In this document: piece by piece, positions 30,631 to 38,330 of the stretch
Layout: every line of letters begins with the position of its first letter
Numbering within the stretch: the first letter of the stretch is position 1
DNA from: Phoronis australis
Taxonomy: Eukaryota > Phoronida > Phoronidae
Direction: 5' to 3'
NCBI GenBank assembly: GCA_002633005.1
Contig: NMRA01000319.1
Location: 1,918 to 40,247, forward strand
DNA length: 38,330 nucleotides
Notes under the pieces: generated by a model
What the model was told of the DNA's origin: nothing
Seen by the model: the letters and a program-made list of their open reading frames with translations, nothing else
The model's database searches: none
Made by a program: the position numbers and the translations under genes

Positions 30631-31884
30631 CTTCCAAAAATCAAACAGTACACAACATTGATCTTTGAATACTGTAACAGCAGATGGCTGGAAAGTGTCG
30701 GACTAAAACATGGTGCGAATGTAAATAGGCTAAAATTAGGTGTTTATAGATAAATAGATTCCAGTAAAGATGGTGAGTGCTTAAAAATTGTCACACTGGA
30801 AATTTGTTTAAAATTTTAAGAAAAAGTTACTGTGGTCACAGCTGAATAACATTCTAAAGGTCAGATTCAATAAACCCTCAGATCTCTTATCAATACTGCT
30901 TGTCTGTTCGGAGTTGGCGAGAACAAAGGTCACCGATTTGTTGCCGACCGTTTGCAAAAACTTGAGACTAATAGTGTGACACTAAGATCATGTGCAGTGC
31001 AGAGTGTGGATGACGATCAGGTTCTGCGCTAAGAGTGCAACCCTTTTCCATTTAAGTTATGACTTACAGCAGGTCTGGGTGCCATATCTGACATCCAATG
31101 CTGGTATCCAGCTGCTGTGTTTTGGTTCCAGCCACAAGATGTGTTTGCTGATCATAGTGTTTAATAGGCAACACAATCACTGAACTTGATGCAGCGCTAC
31201 AGATTGGTTTCTTAATGTTATTCACTACGCAAAACACCAACAGACAAAAACTACACAATTATGTACAAAATTACCAACACAAACTCTCGCCGTGTCCAGA
31301 ATACATCCTGGACAAATCCTTTAATGTCCTGCAAGCCACACATGTTATCCCTTCTTCTGAAGGAGAAGTTTCAACCTGAGAACAGAGGTGTCTGCATTTC
31401 AATAACTAAATCATTTCCAATTTTACAAAAATATCAATTTTTGACACGATACAAAAGCATGAAATGCGTTAATTTGCCCACTGCATTTGACTGCTCACTT
31501 GTAACGTAGTCAATCTGACATTACTAGTATTTCTACGTCAAAGTAATTACAAGTCAAACCACGATACAACTTCAAACATTCCCTCGCATTTAACACTTGC
31601 ATTCCACAAGTCCCAACCACCATGAGTGTACTATACAGTGAAAGACAAAAGTAATCAGACAAAACATCGTTTCCCAGTAATGACAGCTTGACAGCTAATT
31701 CTGTAAACAGCAGAAATGTCTGGTAATAACTATCTCGTGGGTGGGGGCAAAATTCTAACTGCCGTATGGATTAGCCACCTTGTTTACTTTCCCATTAATT
31801 CCCATAATTCTCAGTCATGAAGGAAAACTATTCTGACATTGAATTCAGCTTTTGCCCAGCAGACATGAAGGGAAATTCCAGGTC

Positions 31885-31890
31885 TTTATT
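31885..31890 (-). terminator. LSM8: Candidate LSM8 polyadenylation signal
   Basis: TTTATT on the + strand is AATAAA on the minus strand, about 230 bases beyond the LSM8 stop codon. This is a normal 3'UTR length. No competing recognisable gene lies between. Confidence 0.5.
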
Positions 31891-32120
31891 CTGAATACTT
31901 TTGGCTCGTACAGGACACGATTTCATTTGTCGACAACCAATAGCTTAGACACGTTCCATGAGGGCCCGTTGTAAAGCGGTTTGACCGATGTAACAGCAGT
32001 AGGCTTCACAAAAATACCAGCAAATGTTGAAATCCTATACAAAACACTCCCAACAGCAGTCTGTTGTACCCATTATCTACATCTGGTAATGTTCATAAAA
32101 GTCACACGAGTTCCAACTCT

Positions 32121-32211
32121 TCAGTGCACTACTTGGTTCAGTGGTTCAGCATGAACACTCGAGAAATCTAAGTCTTTGTCAGCTTCGTCATCTATTTCTC
32201 CCACCAGGGCC
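32121..32211 (-). CDS. LSM8: LSM8, last coding exon
   Basis: A minus-strand acceptor (TTCTGTTCTCAG) precedes the exon, which enters with one base completing GTG. It encodes ALVGEIDDEADKDLDFSSVH and AEPLNQVVH before TGA at 32123-32121. The IRAEPLNxVVH-type ending and GEIDxExD segment are diagnostic of the Lsm8 C-terminus. Lsm8 replaces Lsm1 in the nuclear Lsm2-8 ring that binds the 3' U-tract of U6 snRNA and supports U4/U6 assembly. Phase 2 entry agrees exactly with the preceding exon at 36107. Confidence 0.97.
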
Positions 32212-32329
32212 CTGAGAACAGAAACAATGAATTACATGCAACTGTACGTGTATAGCCTTCTGCACTACAGCACTTTTTAAAACAAACTGGTAAAACTTTG
32301 ACAAAGCTCAGCAGGAGGAAGTGTGGCCT

Positions 32330-32450
32330 AGTGAAATAACTTTATTCTGTTATTATTCTTCCTATATTTGAGGTCGTTGGTTAAAGTCCCACTGGGACAC
32401 ACTGCTAGACCCTTGTGCCAGGTTTCGTCACCTCTCTTTTAACTGTATAC
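32330..32450 (+). mobile_element. Possible SINE relic
   Basis: GTCGTTGGTTAAAGTCCCAC followed by TGGGACACACTGCTAGACC and CCTTGTGCCAGG resembles a degenerate B box and the GGGACAC...TTGTGCC body seen in tRNA-type SINEs of invertebrates. There is no clear A box. Confidence 0.35.
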
Positions 32451-32615
32451 TAATGAAGCCTAAAAATGGTTCCAGGTGATTAGTGTAATGGGCCCCCCTG
32501 AATGACTTGCAGATGTGTACCAAAGAGCCTGCAATTACTATTAAGGGCCCTATAGTAAAAAATGTCTAAAATTTGGCTTACAGAGGAACATACATGTATC
32601 TCAGACAAGGCTGAT

Positions 32616-33930
32616 CTGGGCCCAGTCTCCAATCTCATACTCATACTAAGAGATTTCATACTCAAAATCGTGCTCACTGGAGTCGTACTCAAAAAAGCGT
32701 ATCTAATGTCGTATTTCGAGTAGACTCCAAACGTACTCAAATCTGACACTCGTACTCGAGTTGCTATGGAACTCTTTATGATGTGAAATGCAAAATCATG
32801 CAAAGCCGCGCTGATTCATCGCTCCCTATTGGAATAGACCACCACAAGAACTAGGCCAGCATTATCGTCTGCTGTCGCTACAACTACAAGAGTATGTCTA
32901 TAACGTGGAATTCTGATTCAATTATTATGCTTTTACTTCTTGAGTTCCTCACCCAGTCCTGAAAATGTCTTAAGAAATATGTAACAGCTTATCACATCAC
33001 ATCTCTGTTGCTAATTTAGTCTTGACATAAAACCCATTGCTGTGTAGGCCTACGCTGATGTCAAACTTTGATACTGTATCTTTGTATTTTACCGGGATGT
33101 ATCAAGTGAGTTGACATTTGGCATGTGAGTTAAAAAACAATACTTGTGCAGACATTCAGAGTTCACCAGTGGCAGTGAACGGGACGAGACGTCTACTTAG
33201 AAATCGGCAAACAAAATCTGGAATTCCATTTGGGGATTGAGGAATTATAGATGACTAAGTCATGATGAGAAATGTACCTGACAGGGAAGCGAACTGTTTT
33301 TAACTTCCCTCCCCTCCTCGTCTTTTGGAAACCCTACAAAACGTAGGCACACATACCGAAATAAGGGCAGCACAAACTTCTCACACGACTTTTCCCACAA
33401 CTGCTTTCGACGCTTGTTATGACTCGCCGACAAGGGATTACAATGCGCCTGTTGCCAGGAATTGTAGAGGTAGAATGGCGGCCATAACATGCAGTGATAC
33501 GGGGGGTTAATAAGGTGAAGAATAAAAAGATTTAAGATGAAAACTATTATCTCGGAACTGAAATTGAAGTGCTGAGATACGGTAAGAGGACATATTTTTT
33601 TTAGATTTGCTGTGTTTCTTGGTTCCCTTTCGATATTTTGTTCTCTGGCACGTATTTATTCTCGAGTACGATTTCAAGCACACTGCCATACCAAACTTGA
33701 AATTTGAGCATAAACTCCGAATTTTTACTCAAAATCATACTCGAAATATAGATGAGATACACTTCAGTTCGTGTACACTCGAAAACTGAGTGCGTGCTCG
33801 AAATTTCGAGTGCAGATTTTTCGAGTATGACACTGAATACACCAAAGCTGAGTCTGTACTCGAGTTGAGTATGAAGTGTGAGTTTGAGCATGATTCGAGT
33901 CTGAGTACGGAGATTGGAGACCAGGCCCAG
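32616..33930. mobile_element. 1.3-kb non-autonomous inverted-repeat element with CTCGAGTAC-rich ends
   Basis: Left end CTGGGCCCAGTCTCCAATCT is repeated inverted at the right end (complement CTGGGCCTGGTCTCCAATCT); 19 of 21 terminal bases agree. Both ends abut AT (32614-32615 and 33931-33932), compatible with a 2-base target duplication. Subterminal regions (32637-32765 and 33660-33910) are dense in ACTCGAGT/GTACTCGA-like words. The interior has no transposase frame. The superfamily is uncertain; an ISL2EU-like element with an AT duplication would fit. Confidence 0.75.
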
Positions 33931-34086
33931 ATTCATATGAAACTTTCAGATAGCACTATGCTTGGTGCATTGTTTCTCATAATGCTTGGAATACGAAATG
34001 TTTTTACAAGAGCAACGCATAGCTCTGAAACGCACTCACGAATGCACCGCAAACAGTGTGCTTCTAGGTGTGTTTATTTGGAACAT

Positions 34087-35640
34087 AAAAATGGCCACTA
34101 GATGACGCGAAATTCGTCGAATCCATCCGAAAACTGGTATGTGTCGTCAAAGCTATTTGCCAAATTTCATAAAAATCTGTCAACAAAACTTCTGAGAAAC
34201 AAAAAAAAACGAAAAAAAAAATGAAATTGCCACTTGGAGGCTATAGGCGCAAAAATACATAACTGCAACTAAGAGGTGCCGCAGTAGATGAAGTTGTCCG
34301 AAAATCGTCAGACTTCCTCTTTACATTAGGAACATACATGCCAATTTCCAGAACCATCCTTAGAAAGGTTTGGTTGACACAGGGGCAGACCCCAAGACTT
34401 GAAAACAGCAAAAATGCCCACTAGGTGGCAAAAATACCACAAATCAAATCGAAAATCAGAAGATAGCATCAACTCACTAATAGATGCTTATCTGCCAAAT
34501 TTTATGAAAATCAGTTAATGACATTTAAAGATAAACAGGTAAAATAAAAAAATAAAATTGCCCCTAGGGGGCACACCAGTAGTCTGATTCATGCTAAAGT
34601 CGTCATCGCTTGTTGTCAATAGTACACTTGCTACATTTATGAAGATCCTGCAGAGAGTTTAGGAGATACAGACATGGGCGTAAAAAATCGCCACTAGGAG
34701 GTGCCACAGCTGTTGAGGTCATCGGAAAATCATTGTCAGTCCTCCTCTTCATATTAAGAACATACATGACAATTTCCACAACCATACTTAGAGTGGTTTC
34801 GTTGACAGAGGGGTAGATGCCAAAAAACTCGAAAACAGTAAAATTGGCCACTAGGTGGTGCAAAATACCTCGAATTCAATCAAAAGCCGGAAGATAGCAT
34901 CACCTCACTAATAGATGCCTATCTGCTAAATTTTATGAAAATCTGTTGACAACCCTTGAAGATACTGACAGAGGTAAACATAGAAAACTAAAATTGCCAC
35001 TAGGGTGCACACCGGTAGTCGATCCGTCTGAAAGTCGTCATCCTCTGTTGTCAACTTTGTATAAATATACTAGCAAAATTTCAAAAAGATCCTGTAGAGC
35101 GTTTAGAAATAAGGCCATTGGCGCAAAAACAAACAAAATTGCCTTTAGGAGGCGCCACAGTAGTCAATGTCCTCAGAAAATCATCGTCAGCTGCCCTCTT
35201 CACAGTAAGAACATATTTGCCAACTTTCAAAATCATCCCAAGAGCGGTTTGATTGATAGAAGGGAAGACACCAAAAAGCATACTCGAAAACAGTAAAAAT
35301 GGCCACTAGGTGGTGCAAAGTACCTCGGATCCATCTGAGAATGTGAGGATGTCATCATCTCCATAATAGAGGCCTGACTGTCAAATTTTATGAAAATCCG
35401 TTGTCCAGAGGACCTCCAAAGATATAGGGGAAAAACTAAAATTGCCACTAGGGGGGCACAACGGTAGTCATAGAGGTCTAAAATTCGTCACCATCCGTCA
35501 TCAGCTTCATAGAAACACATTTGCCAAATCTCATCAAGATCCTGTGAGGGGTTTAGGAGATACAGCTGCAGACACCGGACACCAAGACAGAGATGACGGC
35601 AATATGCGACCACATATAAATATGTTGGCGCATAAAAATG
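34087..35640 (+). repeat. Modular repeat array with about 11 CTCF-like CCACTAGGGGGC cores
   Basis: Three alternating modules recur about four times: one with GGCCACTAGGTGGTGCAAA, one with TTGCCACTAGGGGGCACACC, one with GCCACTAGGAGGTGCCACAG. They are linked by GCCAAATTTTATGAAAATC and AAGATCCTGTAGAG segments. Cores start near 34093, 34229, 34265, 34415, 34558, 34688, 34844, 34994, 35139, 35301 and 35442, all on the + strand. No coding potential is evident; open frames across it follow the repeat. It lies in the large LSM8 intron. Confidence 0.9.
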
Positions 35641-36106
35641 TTCCACTTTTGTGTGAGGGGAACCAAAAATAGTAAGAAAAATTGTACGTCATTAAAACGA
35701 CATTGAAATAAATTAGATGATTACAACAACGTTTTTTTCAGACTGATCTTGAACATTTGCATCAGACTTGACTGAATTAATGTGTCTTGTGGGAGAAAAA
35801 TCATTGAAATGGCTAGAAGTTAACAGATCAGTTTTTTGAAATTCGAAACTAAAAGAAAATGTTTTGATATCAACAGAAATCTAAAATATAAACGAACAAA
35901 CCCAAAAATACTTGGTGAGCAGGTTGAATTATGTTTCAGTGGCAGAGAACCACTTTCAATTTTGCAACTTAGTCTCACTGTTAATCGTATTTCAGGCCTC
36001 TTTAACTGCAAAGACAAATTGACTATTAAAGAAAGTTAGGTTTAAAAGAAAAATAAATGAGCAGACCCAGGTAAATGATAACCAAGATGAAAGCTAAAGT
36101 ACGTAC
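35640..36106. other. Intron remainder, no feature
   Basis: AT-rich, short frames, nothing recognised. Confidence 0.5.
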
Positions 36107-36234
36107 ACGTTGTCTCCCCTGACAATGTATAACCCTAGGACGACCTGTTCAATGCCTTGTGAAGTGCTGAACACACGTTCATGACTCTCATCCAGTATTA
36201 AGTTAATGGTCTGGTCAAAGCCTTTCAAAGTACC
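36107..36234 (-). CDS. LSM8: LSM8, Sm-fold exon
   Basis: The minus-strand exon enters in phase 0 after TTTTTAG and leaves in phase 2 (AACGT/GTACGT). It encodes GTLKGFDQTINLILDESH, ERVFSTSQGIEQVVLG and LYIVRGDNV. These are the Sm1 end (GTLKGFDxxxNLIL) and the Sm2 box (LGLYIVRGDNV), with the D-x-x-x-N and R-G-D-N residues that contact RNA bases. Residue for residue it reads like animal LSM8 and differs clearly from other Lsm paralogues. Confidence 0.98.
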
Positions 36235-37191
36235 CTAAAAAGAAAACAATAACGTTATGATGCTTCTTAAGATCACAATGAAAATTTCTGATTTTAATCA
36301 GTTCATTAGAAACATTAGCAACACGGAGACTTACTTATCATGACCTGGGAGTGTACTGGGCAGATGGCATTTTTGAGACCGCAACTTGTAACTGTTACAC
36401 AAGGCCTGATATTCACCTGAGTAATTATGTACTTGGCAGTGCCGAATATACTCAAATGGAAACTTAACTGGTATTTCCATCTCACTAAAATTTTGCAGGT
36501 TTTGTTGTCAATTTTTCATGAAAATGATGACAGTTTCAGGGTTTAACTGCATATTTGTCTCCAAAAATATATCCTAGGCACATTATTTTTCAAAACTGAA
36601 TCTTTTGTTACTATTACTGGTCGTATATTAGTCTGGGTTTGCATGTGGAGAAATTTTGGCATGGGAAGAAACATTTAACAAAGACAGCGATTTAAAAAGG
36701 CAAAAAATGTCTGGTCCATTTTGTGCCATTATGTGTTTTTTTGTTAGTATCCATCACGTATTCTGTTTCTTTTGTGACTTACTTCAGGGTTGGCAGAGAT
36801 TTTCAGGCTAGAGATCAGTGAATATTTTGAATAAATCCGAGCAATAAGTTTTTATTTGTCTACAAGAAACTGCAAAATAAGTAAATGGCCAATGAGCATG
36901 TCTGACTTGGGTTCATTATCAGATTCACAGCACCAGGTCACAGGTTCGAAAAAATGCATAGATATTCTCCCTCCCTTGCGTCACCATGACGACAGCTGGT
37001 CTGCTTCGTCTTCCTCCACTTTGCACCAGAACTGTGTGTAAGCAACTTTTCAGCTAATGAAAGGATTTTCTTCATCAACTGCCGCCATGCCAGCATGTTC
37101 TGTCAGAGGCAGCGACTTCCCATAAAAACAGATTGATTCCAAGTACTCTAAGCCTTTTTGTTAGTCATTGTGATGATAAGAGAATACTTAC
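36235..37191. other. LSM8: LSM8 intron, no other feature
   Basis: Donor GTAAGTA (minus strand) at 37191 and acceptor TTTTTAG at 36235. AT-rich. A weak CACAGGTTCGAA B-box-like word near 36940 is the only element seen. Confidence 0.7.
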
Positions 37192-37232
37192 CACAATCAT
37201 TCTGCCATCAGCCGTGATGACCGAAACAGTGT
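37192..37232 (-). CDS. LSM8: LSM8, short Sm1 exon
   Basis: A 41-base minus-strand exon between acceptor ACCTCTTAG and donor GTG/GTAAGT encodes TVSVITADGRMIV, matching the first Sm1 strands of Lsm8 directly ahead of GTLKGF in the next exon. It enters in phase 1 (one base from the previous exon plus AC), predicting a residue before T that completes ...YINxT. The first exon, which should encode about ten residues of the MxxALExYIN type, was not recognised at higher coordinates. It may be short and diverged, or outside the window. Confidence 0.94.
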
Positions 37233-37900
37233 CTAAGAGGTATAGTTAAGGAGCAGATTCACATAATTTCTGAAACTTTACAGGACTTCCACAATAGTAA
37301 TTTAGAAGAGCCTTACACTCTGAGAACCAGTTTTCACCACTGAATAACGGGCATTAAACTGGTTCTCAAAATCTGGGACCCCTGGAAGTGACAAACAACA
37401 GTTCAAGTGCCACAGATAATAAAAAAGGAGTTGTGCAGGTGTCTATTCAATTGAAAATAGATTTTTGTGGAGGTGATCTTGCAGTGCTAAATTGCATTGC
37501 AAGCACAGAATGGTAATAATCTCATTGAACAGTTTCGCTATCCAAAAAATGAAGAATAAGACACAAAGAAAGCAAGCGTGATTTCGGTAAAATTTCAGGC
37601 CGACTGACTTAAAATTGGAGGCCACTTTTTTAATTGCAAAAATCCGACAGGTACTTTATGACAAAGTGGGAGTACTTGATTACAGCACACTTGCGTGAAG
37701 AGTCGAAAATGTTCCGGAAGCAATAAATTGCTCAGAAAATAGCATTCTGAAATTAATTACAAATTAATATTGACTGCAGATCATCAAAATCAAGGATGGG
37801 TGGAGTGTTCCTTGCTGGCAGCCTAGTAGAATTCAACATGTTCCACATCGGATATCTCACTGAGCTTTCCTGTAGCAAATCGCAATTGGTCAGATGGAGT
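37233..37900. other. Probable LSM8 first intron, no feature recognised
   Basis: No LSM8 start-like peptide found on the minus strand and no other domain. ATTCCGG-type and ETS-like GTTCCGGAAGC words lie near 37711. Confidence 0.4.
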
Positions 37901-37995
37901 TTGACTGACGTCTTGCAAGCTGGGCACAGGAAGCATTAGTTAGACCCTGTCGGCCAATAGCGGAGTTGCAACGCCGCCATATTGGAAGTGGGTCA
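37900..37995. promoter_or_regulatory. Promoter-like cluster (CRE half, CCAAT, YY1-like, ETS-like)
   Basis: Within about 90 bases lie TGACGTC (37906-37912), GGCCAAT (37952-37958), GCCGCCATATTGG (37973-37985; complement CCAATATGGCGGC, close to the YY1 consensus AANATGGCGGC) and TTGGAAGTGG (37982-37991, ETS-like). No TATA box. YY1, CCAAT and ETS sites together are typical of TATA-less, often bidirectional promoters. It is placed between LSM8 (minus) and the THAP gene (plus). That it drives both is inference. Confidence 0.5.
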
Positions 37996-38231
37996 GAATG
38001 TTGCATTGTGGTTAAGCCGGTAAACAAGTACGTCGGCAAGCGTGGGGGCGAACCGGCCACAGGGAGGTTATACGTGTTGTGTGCCTGGCATGCTATAATA
38101 CCAGTTAGCGAAATAAAAAATTTAGTTACTACCTGTTTCCCAAGGATCAAGAACTGCGTTAAACATGGGTCAGAGACATCGGTAGAGCTGGTAGCAAAGG
38201 CCGACTTCGTGAATTCTTTCCGACTTCGTAG

Positions 38232-38330
38232 CATAAAGTGTGCAGCGCTCATTTTGAGGGCGGCAAGAAAACGTATCTTAGAAACTGCCCAACAATATCT
38301 CCCTTCAAAGAAACAGTAACAAATACTCCA
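38232..38330 (+). CDS. THAP-domain protein, exon with C-terminal half of the zinc finger (partial)
   Basis: After a plausible acceptor (TTCTTTCCGACTTCGTAG, ending 38231) the frame reads HKVCSAHFEGGKKTYLRNCP, then TISPFKET, and runs off the window. VCSAHFEGGKKTYLRN-xPT is the C-x2-H half of a THAP domain (zinc ligands C and H in CSAH, and the PT box). The GGKKTY variant is common in large invertebrate families of THAP proteins, some linked to DDE transposases. The stop just upstream in the same frame (TAG overlapping the acceptor) supports a splice site. No convincing first half (C-x2-4-C) was found upstream. It differs clearly from the THAP relic at 3028. Confidence 0.75.

Larger units (their letters stand above)
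32212..36106. other. LSM8: Large LSM8 intron filled with transposable elements
   Basis: The 3.9-kb intron runs (minus strand) from donor GTACGT to acceptor CTCAG. It contains the 1.3-kb inverted-repeat element, the modular CTCF-like array and SINE-like sequence. Confidence 0.9.

Noticed and set aside
34603-35672. Open frames of 60-116 codons across the CTCF-like array
   Set aside because: They follow the repeat structure, occur on both strands and have no recognisable domains.
37955-37984. ATGGCGGCGTTGCAA on the minus strand as the LSM8 start codon
   Set aside because: The start MAALQ is superficially similar, but the following residues do not match the expected ExYIN and no donor follows in phase.
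37960-38319. Long + strand open frame over the right end
   Set aside because: The THAP motif at 38232 onward is in a different frame; this frame overlaps the promoter-like cluster and has no recognisable features.

Overview
This is a piece of an animal nuclear genome. Genes are split by GT-AG introns, two encode conserved animal proteins (TATDN2 and LSM8), the telomere-type repeat is TTAGGG, and non-LTR retrotransposons, inverted-repeat DNA transposons and tRNA-like SINEs are common. The style (AT-rich, very polymorphic, modular repeats carrying CCACTAGGGGGC-type cores) suggests a marine invertebrate such as a lancelet, hemichordate or mollusc. I cannot name the species from sequence alone.

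Layout. 1-1593: degenerate telomere-like tract that switches from CCCTAA-rich to TTAGGG-rich near 340-360. 1600-3000: repeat-like sequence without a recognised gene. 3028-3478: broken THAP zinc-finger exon. About 3485-7740: near-complete dead LINE whose 5' half (5'UTR, ORF1, endonuclease) is inverted relative to its reverse transcriptase half, as expected from twin priming; a 3' tail of another LINE sits inside its ORF1. 9393-10339: a second copy of the LINE end and flank, joined at a single N and lacking a 1.48-kb segment, best read as the other haplotype. 10340-15190: mostly non-coding, with a dispersed repeat and an NRF1-like site. 15192-24458 (+): TATDN2, in at least six coding exons, with its large exon partly duplicated at a second N (18619-19136). 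24763-25570: Harbinger-like inverted-repeat element. 26440-27220 (-): LINE C-terminal relic. 32121-37232 (-): LSM8 (three coding exons found, first exon not found). Between its exons lie a 1.3-kb inverted-repeat element (32616-33930) and a modular array of about 11 CTCF-like motifs (34087-35640). 37900-38000: promoter-like cluster. 38232 to the end: a second THAP exon, running off the window.

The two intact genes are convergent and functionally unrelated: TATDN2 is a predicted TatD-family metal nuclease with all expected metal ligands, and LSM8 is the U6 snRNA Lsm2-8 ring subunit. The most unusual items are the CTCF-like array with an inverted decayed relative in the TATDN2 intron, the covarying 3' hairpin shared by two LINE tails, the minisatellite that supplies a TATDN2 splice acceptor, the twin-primed LINE, and the telomere-like tract with variant domains and a strand switch.
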